From assembly GCF_003111665.1 (NCBI RefSeq), contig NZ_CP022188.1:1984001-2048000 (forward strand): DNA of 64,000 bases. The letters are read 5' to 3'. The notes beneath the pieces are model-generated. The model saw only the letters and a program-made list of their open reading frames with translations, searched no databases and was not told the DNA's origin. This DNA comes from Parazoarcus communis (GTDB lineage Bacteria > Pseudomonadota > Gammaproteobacteria > Burkholderiales > Rhodocyclaceae). A program made the position numbers and the translations under genes. Every line of letters starts with the position of its first letter. Within the stretch, counting starts at the first letter, position 1. Positions 41,404 through 50,095 of the stretch are shown in pieces.

Positions 41404-42522
41404 TCAGCCTGGATGGTGGCGGGACCCGGCACCGTAGAGCTGCGGGCTGAGGACGGAACGATACACGCTCAGGTTGCCGTCGCACATCGCGTCCACCGAA
41501 AACTCCCGCAGCATCATGGCCTGTCCGGCTTCGCCCATGCGCTGCCGCAGGGTGGCGTCGTCAAGCAGACGGTTCAGCGCGACGCCCAGTTCTGAGATGT
41601 CTCCCGGCGCGATCAGAAGGCCGTTCTCGCCGTCGCGCACGGCTTCGGGAATGCCGCCGACGCGGCTGGCGACGATCGGCACCCGCGCGGCAGAGGCCTG
41701 AAGCAAAGAGACGCCGAGGCCTTCCATGTCGGCCGGGTGGGCGAGGACATCGAGGCAGCCGAGGACGGCTGGCAGATCGTCGACGAAGCCCATCATGCGC
41801 ACGTTCCGCGCCAGCCCCTGATCGGCGATCGCCTGCCGCAATTCGTTCTCCATCGGGCCGCGGCCGAAGATCAGCACCTGCAGATCGGGATGTCGGGGCA
41901 GAACGTCGTGCAGGGCCGAGAGCAGGTGGCGGTGACCCTTGCGCGGGATGAGCTGGGCAACAGTGCCGAGTACAGGTGTGTCGGGGGCGAGTCCGAGGCT
42001 GGCGCGAAAGGCGGCCTTGTCGTAGTCGCGCAGATAGGGGCGGACGTTGACTGCGCTGCGCACGCAACTGGTCTTGGCGTCGGGCAGTCCCTCTGCCAGC
42101 AGGACCTGGCGGATCCCTTCGGAGATGGTGACGACATGGTCGTACAGCGGGTAGCGCGCGGCGACAAGCCAGGGCGATTCGGGGTTGTCCACCCTACGCG
42201 AGAGTACGCAGGGTACGCCGCAGAGAAGGGCTGCGAGTCCGCCCCAGACGTCGGCCCCGCGTCGGCTGTGAATATGCACGAGGTCGGGCTTTTCGGCTGC
42301 GATCAGGCGACGCAGGCGCAGAACGAGGCCGATGTCCACGTCGCCCTTCATCGGCATCTCGAACACCTTGCCGAAGGCCCGGGCCGGTGTTGCGATGCCG
42401 GCGCCGGTTGGGCAGGCCAGCAGGCTCTCGACGCCGCGGCGTGCGAGCCCCTCCATGAGATAGAGCACCTGGGTTGCGCCGCCGTAAAGGTGACGCCCGG
42501 CTTCGATGTGCAGGATTTTCAT
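41404..42522 (-). CDS. GT4 glycosyltransferase (triad member 2, left copy)
   Basis: A 372-residue GT4 enzyme opening KILHIEAGRHLYGGATQVLYL. HSRRGADVWGGLAALL, GTVAQLIPRKGHRHLLSAL and HPADMEGLGVSLLQASAARVP (with E-x7-E-like pair) mark the acceptor and nucleotide-sugar regions. Its start overlaps the GT9 stop by four bases (ATGA), so translation is coupled. It is paralogous to the gene at 52832-53947. Probably acts on LPS core or a related glycan. Confidence 0.9.
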   Translation of the reverse strand: MKILHIEAGRHLYGGATQVLYLMEGLARRGVESLLACPTGAGIATPARAFGKVFEMPMKGDVDIGLVLRLRRLIAAEKPDLVHIHSRRGADVWGGLAALLCGVPCVLSRRVDNPESPWLVAARYPLYDHVVTISEGIRQVLLAEGLPDAKTSCVRSAVNVRPYLRDYDKAAFRASLGLAPDTPVLGTVAQLIPRKGHRHLLSALHDVLPRHPDLQVLIFGRGPMENELRQAIADQGLARNVRMMGFVDDLPAVLGCLDVLAHPADMEGLGVSLLQASAARVPIVASRVGGIPEAVRDGENGLLIAPGDISELGVALNRLLDDATLRQRMGEAGQAMMLREFSVDAMCDGNLSVYRSVLSPQLYGAGSRHHPG

Positions 42523-43565
42523 GCGGCGATCGCCTCGTGAAGGACGGAGCGGGCTTCGTGCATCACACGTTCGGGAGAGATCGCGCGCAGGCAGTCGAAG
42601 CGCGCATTGCAGCTTGGGTTGCGCCGACACGGCGAGCACGGCAGGCCGAGCCAGATCACCCGCGAATTGCTGCGACCGGCGTCGAGGTAGGGGCGGGTGG
42701 AGCCGAACAGGGCGACCGTGGGGGTGTTGAAAGCCGGACCCATGTGGGTGAGGCCGGTGTCGACGCCGACCACCAGGCCCGCATGGGCGACGATTGCCGC
42801 CGCTTCCGGAAGGCGTGTCATGCCCGCCAGCGAAACGGCACCCGGCATGGCCGCGGCCATGCGTTGGGCGGCGTCGCGTTCGGCCGGGCCGCCGAGAATG
42901 ACCGGAGTCAGGCCGAGCTCGTCACGGACCCGTGCGGCAAGCGCCAGCCAGGCATCCTCGAACCAGTGTTTCTGCGGGCGGGTGGTGAAGGGGGCGAAGA
43001 CGGCGTAGCGGCCTGCATGCAGGCCATGCGTGGCGAGCAGGGTGCCAGCCTTGTCTTCGGTCTCCGTGGCGACGAACAGGCGCGGGAAGAAGTCGCGGGT
43101 GTCCAGCTTCAGGTGCTGCGCCAGATGCAGGTACTCCGAGCTCACCCGGCCTGGCGTCCCGCCAGCGGCCAGCACCTCGGTCATCAGCCATTGACTGCCT
43201 TCGCGCGAGGCCAGCCCGATACGCCGTCCGGCGCCCGACATCCACGCCAGCAGCCCGCTCTTGAGCAGGCTCTGCAGGTCGATTGCGGTATCGAACTTGC
43301 GCGCCCTGAGTGCCTTGGTGAAGGCACGCACGCGGCGAAACAGTTCGCCGAAACGACGCTCACGCCACAGCTGCTTCCACTCGGCTTTCGGCCACAGGAT
43401 CAGTTCGTCGATACAGGGGTCGGCAGCGAGCAGTCCGTCCAGGCCCGGTTCGACCAGCCAGGCGATGTGTGCGGCGGGATAGCGTCGGCGCAAGGCGGCA
43501 ACAAAGGGCGAGGCGAACACGATGTCGCCGATGGCCGAGCTGCGAATGAGAAGAATGCGATCCAT
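42519..43565 (-). CDS. GT9 heptosyltransferase-like protein (triad member 1, left copy)
   Basis: A 348-residue glycosyltransferase of family 9, like ADP-heptose:LPS heptosyltransferases. RILLIRSSAIGDIVFASPF is the family hallmark start, followed by DTAIDLQSLLKSG and the nucleotide-binding block VDTGLTHMGPAFNTPTVALFGST; cysteines near the end (CSPC, CNARFDC) are shared with the right copy. The start was set at ATG 43565 by comparison with the paralogue at 51789. It probably transfers a heptose or related sugar to the lipid A-Kdo core. Confidence 0.92.
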   Translation of the reverse strand: MDRILLIRSSAIGDIVFASPFVAALRRRYPAAHIAWLVEPGLDGLLAADPCIDELILWPKAEWKQLWRERRFGELFRRVRAFTKALRARKFDTAIDLQSLLKSGLLAWMSGAGRRIGLASREGSQWLMTEVLAAGGTPGRVSSEYLHLAQHLKLDTRDFFPRLFVATETEDKAGTLLATHGLHAGRYAVFAPFTTRPQKHWFEDAWLALAARVRDELGLTPVILGGPAERDAAQRMAAAMPGAVSLAGMTRLPEAAAIVAHAGLVVGVDTGLTHMGPAFNTPTVALFGSTRPYLDAGRSNSRVIWLGLPCSPCRRNPSCNARFDCLRAISPERVMHEARSVLHEAIAA

Positions 43566-43635
43566 TGAGTCCATGAACTCAATGTGCACGCACGAATGTG
43601 AAGATGGCGTTGAATTATCGTGGGCGGACTGTTGG

Positions 43636-44655
43636 TCAGTGCGCCTGGCTGGCGCGAGCGCTGTCGAGCCGGCTGTGGATCGCGTCGAACATGGCGGCGG
43701 CGCGGATCCGGGCTGATTCGAGGAAGGTCGTCAGTGCGACCTCTTCCGTGGCGCTGAAGATGTGCGCGGACGGGTCGGACACGGCTTCCAGCGTGCTCAG
43801 CGAAATGACCCGGCTGTCGTGCCCGAACACATCTTCGAGCAGGCCGGAGATCTTGGGGGTGTTGGATGCAAGCGCGAGGAAGGGGGTGTGCGTGGCCAGC
43901 GCCAGGGTCACGGCATGGAAGCGCCCGGTGCACAGCAGTTGATGCGTGGCGAGCCAGGCGACGAAGCGCTTGCGGTTGCGCGTATTGCGCCCGGTCAGCA
44001 CCGCGTGCAGCCACTTTGCACAGCGGCGCAGATATTCGCGCAGGCCATGCTCGGCGCGACTCGGGAAGGCCGCGTGGGTCAGCCTGCTGTAATCCCATCC
44101 CCTGGCCTTGCTGAGGCGTTTGAGGCGGGTGGCCAGGTCGGCCTTGACCGAATCGGTGCCGAGCATGCCCGTGCGCGGGCCGGTCGGCTTCGGGCATGGG
44201 GTGAGAAGCGTCAGGTCGGGGACGATTGCGGCCTCGATGCCACTGCCCTCGAGTGCAGCGAGCGAGCGACTCTCGCGCAGATAGATGGCGTCGAAGTGAC
44301 GCAGATTGTCGATGATTGCGGGCTCGAGTTCGAACAATGAACTGTTGATGAGGAAGGACGGGATATTCGCCGTTGTGCGCGCGAAGGCTGCGATCTCGGT
44401 GAGATAGTGGGCGCGATCGCGGCGCGCGCTGTGATGGATCGAGCCCTCGCCATTGACGATGACGGCATCCACCGTCCGCAGCGCGGCGGCGACCTCTTCC
44501 CGTCCGCGCCAGTCCTCGCCCATCGGCCAGAAGAACGTCGGCTCGATGCCACGCTCGCGCAAGTTTGAAATCAGCGTTTCCATGACGATCTCGCAGCCGT
44601 AATGCGAGGTGCGGCGGGTGTCATTGAAGATTGCCACGCGGTAGCTGCGGGTCAT
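43636..44655 (-). CDS. Polysaccharide pyruvyl transferase-family protein
   Basis: A 339-residue enzyme of the polysaccharide pyruvyl transferase superfamily (WcaK/CsaB type), GT-B fold. Conserved segments: NDTRRTSHYGCEIVMETLI near the start, VNGEGSIHHSAR near residue 70, and a late ALATHTPFLALASNTPKI. It would move pyruvate from phosphoenolpyruvate to a sugar of the surface glycan. It sits between a GT29-like gene (four bases away) and the GT9 gene, so it belongs to the LPS operon. Confidence 0.87.
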   Translation of the reverse strand: MTRSYRVAIFNDTRRTSHYGCEIVMETLISNLRERGIEPTFFWPMGEDWRGREEVAAALRTVDAVIVNGEGSIHHSARRDRAHYLTEIAAFARTTANIPSFLINSSLFELEPAIIDNLRHFDAIYLRESRSLAALEGSGIEAAIVPDLTLLTPCPKPTGPRTGMLGTDSVKADLATRLKRLSKARGWDYSRLTHAAFPSRAEHGLREYLRRCAKWLHAVLTGRNTRNRKRFVAWLATHQLLCTGRFHAVTLALATHTPFLALASNTPKISGLLEDVFGHDSRVISLSTLEAVSDPSAHIFSATEEVALTTFLESARIRAAAMFDAIHSRLDSARASQAH

Positions 44656-44659
44656 GGTT

Positions 44660-45271
44660 TCAGTCTGCCTGGGCGAGGTTGCGCACGCGGCCGCTGGCGA
44701 TCATGTCGGCGACGACGCGTTGCTCTTCCGCGCCGTCATGGGGTTTCGACGCCTTGCGCGGATGCTTGATGAGGCCGAAAAACTTGCGGTTGTAGAAGGT
44801 CCCGCTGGCGAAGAAGTCAAAGCCGGCAAAGGCCAGCTCTGCACACTTGCAGTGATTGAACAGGAAGTTCAGTGCAATCAGCCCTGTCGATGGACGGGCG
44901 GGCTCGATGCGGGCGTGAAGTGCTTCCCAGATCTCCACCGGATGCAGCACCAGGCGCTCGCCCAGCGCGCTCAGGTCGGGCATCTTGTCGCGCTTTGGCG
45001 TGGCCCACACCACCCAGGACGGTTTGAACCAGTCGTCGATCATCGCCGCGCTGAGTTTCTCCGACGACGTGAACACCACATCGGTGCGACTGCCCTGATG
45101 CTCGGGGGCGCGAATCGACCCGAGGTTCATGCGCACGACTGCGTCATAGGCGTCGATGCGCGCACCGAGGTGCTGGGAGAACTGGCTTTCGCTGTTTCCG
45201 ATCACCACCACCCGTTTGCCATCCAGGTAGTGCCTGAGGCCGGAAAACCCGTCCTGTTCGCGTGTGTTCAT
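44660..45271 (-). CDS. GT29-family (sialyltransferase-like) protein
   Basis: A 203-residue protein with the two sialyl motifs of family GT29. The large motif is recognisable at residues about 20-49 (VVVIGNSESQFSQHL... DAVVRMN), and the small motif at about 127-150 (RPSTGLIALNFLFNHCKC, then AFAGFDFF). A late H-x-G-like part is less clear. GT29 enzymes move sialic acid from CMP-sialic acid in animals; bacterial members exist but their donor is often unproven. AAAGGATCC precedes the ATG, and the start overlaps the O-antigen ligase stop by four bases. No CMP-sialate synthesis genes are in the window. Confidence 0.82.
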   Translation of the reverse strand: MNTREQDGFSGLRHYLDGKRVVVIGNSESQFSQHLGARIDAYDAVVRMNLGSIRAPEHQGSRTDVVFTSSEKLSAAMIDDWFKPSWVVWATPKRDKMPDLSALGERLVLHPVEIWEALHARIEPARPSTGLIALNFLFNHCKCAELAFAGFDFFASGTFYNRKFFGLIKHPRKASKPHDGAEEQRVVADMIASGRVRNLAQAD

Positions 45272-46584
45272 ACGGATCCTTTCTTTGCACCCGGACGGTC
45301 TGTGCATCGGAGCTGGCGGGTGCGAAAGGCGAGTGCGCCCGCGGGTACGGCCAGCGTCATGATCAGGATGTTGGTGCCGACGATGGCGGGGAAAAACACG
45401 TTCGACAGCGAGAACAGGAATGCCGCAGAAATGCACAGCAGTCCGGTCAGCGCAAAGTAGCGCACATGGTCATCGCCCGAGGTGACGAGTGCCCGGTGGA
45501 AATGCCGGGCCAGACCGATCACGAAATACGCCAGCGCGGCCAGCCCGAGCAGGCCTCCGCGGGCGAGGGTATCCACGATGCCTGAGTGCAGGTGAGTGAA
45601 GTGCGCGGCGGCGGGGTTGAGTGTGCCCGTCTGCGCGCTTGCTGCAAGGTAATCACCGAGGTTGGCGACGCCGATGCCGAGCACCGGCCGGGACATGAAG
45701 GCGTCGAAGCCAACACGATAGAGGTGGAGCCGGGTGCCGATCGACGACAGCGTCATCGACGCCGCGTCCTCTTTGGTTGTCGTGAGGACGGCCATGACGT
45801 TGTTGAGCTCGTCCGCGGTGCGCTCGTTCAGTACCGGTAGCAGGCCCAGACCGATGATCAGCAGCGACAGGATGCCGATCGTCACCCCTGTACGAAGGCT
45901 GCGCCGCATGTCTCTCGCACCCAGGCTCAGAATCCAGATCAGCACCGGCGCCACGACCCATCCGCCGCGGGTGCCGGACGCGTACGAGGCATAGATGCCG
46001 CAGCCGAGCGCGATCAGGGTGCAGGTCTGGAACAGCGGCGTTCTTTCGGCCGTCGGGGTCACGACCCACGCGGCAAGGGCCAGAAATCCGAGAAGGAGGG
46101 CGTCGTTGCCGAACGGGATGGCGTTCATGAAGCCGCTGACCCGCTCCAGGCCGAGCACCTGCGCCTGGTATGCGGCCAGCGCCGCAGCGGCGACGCAGCC
46201 GACGATGACCCCCCATCGCAGTGATCGTGCATGGATGCCTGTCCGGCTGATGGCGAAGTAGACGAGGAAGCCGAGCACCAGTCTGCCCGACTTGTCGAGC
46301 ATGCCGGGGTCCCAGCCGGTCAGCGCCATGTTGAGCACATCGTGCACTGGCAGCACCAGGAACAGTGCTGCCATCTTCAGATCGCTGCGGTCCGCATCCT
46401 TCCGGTACACGAGCAGCGCGAGGCCGACGATTGCCAGCAGGGCGGCCATCGTGCCCGGACTGCCTGCACCGCGCAGGCTGACGAGACCTGCAAAAGTGAG
46501 CCAGACTGCAAAATCGCAGAACACGCGCAGGGCTCGGTGCGTATCGGCAGAGCGCGGGGACGTCGGGGTCAGGACTGCGTTCAT
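45268..46584 (-). CDS. O-antigen ligase-family protein (WaaL/Wzy-like)
   Basis: A 438-residue integral membrane protein with 10-12 helices and one large periplasmic loop, the layout of O-antigen ligases and polymerases. The loop holds RPVLGIGVANLGDYLA and HLHSGIVDTLARGGLLGL-like segments that are common in the PF04932 family. It would join or polymerise glycan chains on lipid A-core. It lies 9 bases after the start of the upstream gene's stop region and overlaps GT29 by four bases, so it is in the same operon. Ligase against polymerase cannot be decided. Confidence 0.88.
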   Translation of the reverse strand: MNAVLTPTSPRSADTHRALRVFCDFAVWLTFAGLVSLRGAGSPGTMAALLAIVGLALLVYRKDADRSDLKMAALFLVLPVHDVLNMALTGWDPGMLDKSGRLVLGFLVYFAISRTGIHARSLRWGVIVGCVAAAALAAYQAQVLGLERVSGFMNAIPFGNDALLLGFLALAAWVVTPTAERTPLFQTCTLIALGCGIYASYASGTRGGWVVAPVLIWILSLGARDMRRSLRTGVTIGILSLLIIGLGLLPVLNERTADELNNVMAVLTTTKEDAASMTLSSIGTRLHLYRVGFDAFMSRPVLGIGVANLGDYLAASAQTGTLNPAAAHFTHLHSGIVDTLARGGLLGLAALAYFVIGLARHFHRALVTSGDDHVRYFALTGLLCISAAFLFSLSNVFFPAIVGTNILIMTLAVPAGALAFRTRQLRCTDRPGAKKGSV

Positions 46585-46593
46585 GATCGATGT

Positions 46594-47628
46594 TCAGGGA
46601 TGCGTGGCGACGCCGAGCGCGGCGAAGGTGCGCTCCATGTCCTGCTTCTCTGCGGTGGATTTGAAGCGGATACGCGACCAGCCGAAGGCCTCGACCAGCG
46701 TTGTTGCCGGGTAGAGCTGGCGGGCGAACAGCAGTGCCGAGGAGCGCACGCCGACAACCGCATCGTAATGCGTGCCGGCCATGAACATTTCCAGGGTCTG
46801 CTCGGGGGTGATGACGCGGTAGTCGGGATGGGCGAGTTCCCGTTGTGCATCCTTGGGGTGCCCCTTGTAATCGATGGCGTCGAATCCATGGTCTGCGAGC
46901 CAGGCGCGGATCTCGCCCGTTACCGCGGCGAGATCGGCCGGCGACATGAGTTCGAAGCCGGTGAGCGGCTGCCCGATCACCAGCGCACGTCGGCCAGTGC
47001 CGGCCGGGCCGGATTGCCCTGCGGCCGGTTCGACCAGTGGCGGCAATACATGCACCTTTTGCGCCGGGTATTCGTGCGGAAGCCCCGGCAGCACGTAGAT
47101 GCGGTCACAGAAGGCCGCGTCTGAACCGATGCGGTCGCCGTCGAAGCACCAGTAGTCGAGCTCGGGGGCGATCAGTCGACGCAGTTTGCGTGCGTACTGG
47201 GCCAGCCGCTTGCCTGCGCTCAGCGGGTAGCGGCGGGTGCTGATGATGCCGTCGGGCAGGATGCGTGCGCGCATCGTCCGTGCGCCGCAGGCCCTGGGGA
47301 GCGCCCGCAGGAAGTAGTTGATGGCCTCGGTGTCGAACACCGCGCTGTGGATGTGCAGGGTGTCGCACTGGCCGACGAGCCCGGCGACGAGGCCGATGTT
47401 GGCGCGCAGCCGGCGGTGCCGTCCGAACACGCCCGGCAGGGGCTCCCAGCGCGGCCAGGACATGTAGCTTGCCGCGTCCCATTCCCCGGGTTGGATGATC
47501 GACGCGACGCCGTGCTTGTACCAGACCAGCACCTGGCGGCTACCGGCTTCCGCCGTGGCAGCGATGCGGCGCGCGGCCAGGTATTGCAGCGGTGAGGCGA
47601 CGAAGTAGAGTGCGGTGGTGCCCGGCAT
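46594..47628 (-). CDS. Putative GT52/polysialyltransferase-like glycosyltransferase
   Basis: A 344-residue protein opening LYFVASPLQYLAARRIA, as in GT52 and polysialyltransferase (POST) families that use CMP-sialic acid. A later HPDYRVITPEQTLEMFMAG and VGVRSSALLFARQLYP region is also like those families (the conserved HxK/SS positions). Membrane segments are not obvious. Sugar donor is unknown; it forms one run with msbA, the ligase and the GT29-like gene. Assignment rests on segment similarity only. Confidence 0.65.
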   Translation of the reverse strand: MPGTTALYFVASPLQYLAARRIAATAEAGSRQVLVWYKHGVASIIQPGEWDAASYMSWPRWEPLPGVFGRHRRLRANIGLVAGLVGQCDTLHIHSAVFDTEAINYFLRALPRACGARTMRARILPDGIISTRRYPLSAGKRLAQYARKLRRLIAPELDYWCFDGDRIGSDAAFCDRIYVLPGLPHEYPAQKVHVLPPLVEPAAGQSGPAGTGRRALVIGQPLTGFELMSPADLAAVTGEIRAWLADHGFDAIDYKGHPKDAQRELAHPDYRVITPEQTLEMFMAGTHYDAVVGVRSSALLFARQLYPATTLVEAFGWSRIRFKSTAEKQDMERTFAALGVATHP

Positions 47629-47638
47629 GGCGTTCTGT

Positions 47639-49426
47639 TCAGGGCGCCGGCTGCGGTGCCGCTGCAGGTTCGGCGGTGGTGGCGGGGGCGATGTCAGTAC
47701 CGCTGGCGAGCAGGCGGGCGTAGCTTCCGTTGGCTGCGGCCAGTGCTTCGTGCGTGCCCGACTCCACGATCCTGCCGTGCTCCATCACCACGATGCGGTC
47801 CGCATCGCGAATCGTCGACAGACGGTGGGCGACGACGAGCACGGTGCGATCCTTGCGCAGCGTGTCGAGCGCGTTCTTGACCGCGCGCTCCGACGCATTG
47901 TCGAGCGCCGAGGTGGCCTCGTCGAGCAACAGGATGGGGGCGTTGCGCAGAAAGGCGCGGGCGATCGCGATGCGCTGGCGCTGGCCGCCCGAGAGCTGAC
48001 TGCCGTTGGGGCCGATACGGGTGGCGAGACCTTCGGGCAGGGCCTGGATGAAGTCCCACGCATGGGCTGCGCGCGCGGCGGCCTCGATCTGAGCAATCGC
48101 GGTCTGCGGCTGGCCGTAGGCGATGTTGGCGGCGACGCTGTCGTCGAACAGCACGACATGCTGGCCGACCCAGCCCAGTTGCGCGCGCAGCCAGCCCAGC
48201 GGCAGCGTGTCGAGCGCCTCGCCGTCGAGCAGGATGCGGCCGTGCTGCGGTGAGAAGAAGCGTGCGATGAGATTGATCAGCGTGCTCTTTCCGCTGCCCG
48301 ATGCGCCGACCAGCGCAATCGTTTCGCCCGGATGCACGCGCAGGTCGAAGCCGTCCAGGGCCAGCCCGTTCTGCCCCGGGTAGCCGAACCCGACCTGCTC
48401 GAAACACAGTTCGCCGCGTGCGCGGGGGCGCGTGGCGCCGGTGGTGTCGATCGTGTCTGTTTCGACGGCGGTATCGAGCAGTTCGAAAATGCTCTGCGCG
48501 CCGGCGAGCCCGCGCTGGATCACCGCGTTGATGTTGGTCAGGCGCCGGATCGGCTCGAACAGCATCGACATCGCGGTGACGAAGGAGACGAACTCGCCCG
48601 GACTCAACCTGTTTTCCGCCGAGAGCGCAGACGCGGTCCAGATCACCGCCGACACGGCCGCTGCGGCGAGGACCTGCACCAGCGGCGCGTTGGCCGATGA
48701 CACCCGCACGGTATGCATGGTCTGTTTGCGCAGTCGCTCGGCAAGGCTGGCGAAGCGCTCGTCCTCGTAGTCGTGGGTGCCGAACAGCTTGACCTCGCGG
48801 ATACCCGACAGCGAGGCCTCCACCGCGCCGGTGACACTGCCGGTGGTCAGCTGCATGTCGCGGTTCGAGCCGCGCAGCTTGCGGCTCGCCACCCGGATCA
48901 ACCACGCCACGACCGGTGCAATGGCCAGGATCAGCAGCGTGAGCTCCCAGGCGGTATAGACCAGATACGCGGTGAGGCCGAGGATCACGAAACTGTCGCG
49001 GATGACGATGATCCACGCGTTCGACAGGGCTGCACCCACCTGCGGGATGTCGTACAGGATGCGCGACAGCATGCGCCCGCCCGACTCGGCCTGGTGCACG
49101 GACAGCGGCAGGTGAAGCTGGTGGCGGAACACCGCCTGACGCAGGTCGGTGATGGCCTTGTTGGCGATCCACTGGCTGGAGACGTTGGCGACATACTCGG
49201 CGATGCCCTTGCCGAGGAAGGCCAGCATCAGGAACAGCGGGATCTGCCACTGTGCCGTGTGGTTCTTGCCGATCAGGCTCTCGTCGATCAGCGGCTTGAG
49301 CAGGGCGGGCAGCACCGGTTCGAGCGAGGCGGCCGCAATCATGGCCAGCACCGACAGCACCACAACCTTGCGATACGGGCGCAGCGTGCCGAGCAGGCGG
49401 CGGTAGAGCGAAAGCGAGTCTTTCAT
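47639..49426 (-). CDS. msbA: Lipid A export ATP-binding/permease protein MsbA
   Basis: A 595-residue ABC half-transporter that flips lipid A-core across the inner membrane. The N-terminal six-helix domain (about residues 15-320) is followed by a nucleotide-binding domain with Walker A GASGSGKST (about 378), signature LSGGQRQRIAIARA and Walker B ILLLDEATSALD. The length is as for E. coli MsbA (582). It overlaps the phosphatase gene by four bases (ATGA), so it is in the LPS operon. The C-terminal tail is Ala/Pro-rich. Confidence 0.95.
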   Translation of the reverse strand: MKDSLSLYRRLLGTLRPYRKVVVLSVLAMIAAASLEPVLPALLKPLIDESLIGKNHTAQWQIPLFLMLAFLGKGIAEYVANVSSQWIANKAITDLRQAVFRHQLHLPLSVHQAESGGRMLSRILYDIPQVGAALSNAWIIVIRDSFVILGLTAYLVYTAWELTLLILAIAPVVAWLIRVASRKLRGSNRDMQLTTGSVTGAVEASLSGIREVKLFGTHDYEDERFASLAERLRKQTMHTVRVSSANAPLVQVLAAAAVSAVIWTASALSAENRLSPGEFVSFVTAMSMLFEPIRRLTNINAVIQRGLAGAQSIFELLDTAVETDTIDTTGATRPRARGELCFEQVGFGYPGQNGLALDGFDLRVHPGETIALVGASGSGKSTLINLIARFFSPQHGRILLDGEALDTLPLGWLRAQLGWVGQHVVLFDDSVAANIAYGQPQTAIAQIEAAARAAHAWDFIQALPEGLATRIGPNGSQLSGGQRQRIAIARAFLRNAPILLLDEATSALDNASERAVKNALDTLRKDRTVLVVAHRLSTIRDADRIVVMEHGRIVESGTHEALAAANGSYARLLASGTDIAPATTAEPAAAPQPAP

Positions 49427-50085
49427 TCGCGGTGCAGGACCTTGTCCACGATCAGGCTGGAAAAGCCCTCATCGCGAAAGCTCACCTTGAGCGCCTGTTC
49501 GTCATACACGGTGTCAACCCAGTCGATGAAGGCGATGGGCCGGGTCGCGTTGTACGCCAGATAGGTGGCAAAGAAGAAATCCAGGATCCCGGTCTTGGCC
49601 CGTTTCGAATGGCCGTACTTCCACGACAGTTCGCTGATGGCATCGCTCACCGGGTGACCGAGGTGCAGTACGCGGTACAGCACGGCGCCGAGCCCGGCGC
49701 GGTCGGCGCCCGATTTGCAGTGGATCAGGGCCGGATACTCGAGGCCGGCAAAGATGTCGCGCATGCGGTGTATCTCGGCCACCGAGGGCGGGGTGCGGGA
49801 ATACAGCTTGACGCTGATCAGCCTGATGCCGAGTTGCGTGCAGGCTTCTTCTTCATAGAAGTACGAGCCGTAGTCGTGCACGCCGCGCAGGTTGATGATG
49901 CTGCGGATGCCGTAACGGTCGCGGTACTTGCGGATCTGGCGCGGGCTGGGCTGGCTGCAGCGATACATGTCGCCGCCGAGCGGATAGAAATTGTTGTAGA
50001 TCGCGCGTACGCAGCCGTGGTCGACCAGATGCATGTCCAGCCAGGTACGGAACCGGCGCGAAGGTGTTGAGAGTGCGTTGTGCAT
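49423..50085 (-). CDS. Dual-specificity/tyrosine phosphatase-family protein
   Basis: A 220-residue cysteine phosphatase. The signature H-C-x5-R reads HCKSGADRAG, with catalytic C123 and R129. The general-acid Asp is not certain; HDYGSY is at 70-75. The N-terminal part (YNNFYPLGGDMYRCSQPSPRQI) is typical of a bacterial family seen beside LPS genes. No signal peptide or membrane helix is seen. It is 10 bases after the GT39 gene and overlaps msbA, so its substrate may be a lipid or glycan phosphate rather than a protein. Confidence 0.85.
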   Translation of the reverse strand: MHNALSTPSRRFRTWLDMHLVDHGCVRAIYNNFYPLGGDMYRCSQPSPRQIRKYRDRYGIRSIINLRGVHDYGSYFYEEEACTQLGIRLISVKLYSRTPPSVAEIHRMRDIFAGLEYPALIHCKSGADRAGLGAVLYRVLHLGHPVSDAISELSWKYGHSKRAKTGILDFFFATYLAYNATRPIAFIDWVDTVYDEQALKVSFRDEGFSSLIVDKVLHRE

Positions 50086-50095
50086 GTGCTGCTTT

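Noticed and set aside
43566..43635. ATG at 43574 as the start of the left GT9 gene
   Set aside because: The paralogue at 51789 starts directly with M-x-RILL, so ATG 43565 is the better match.
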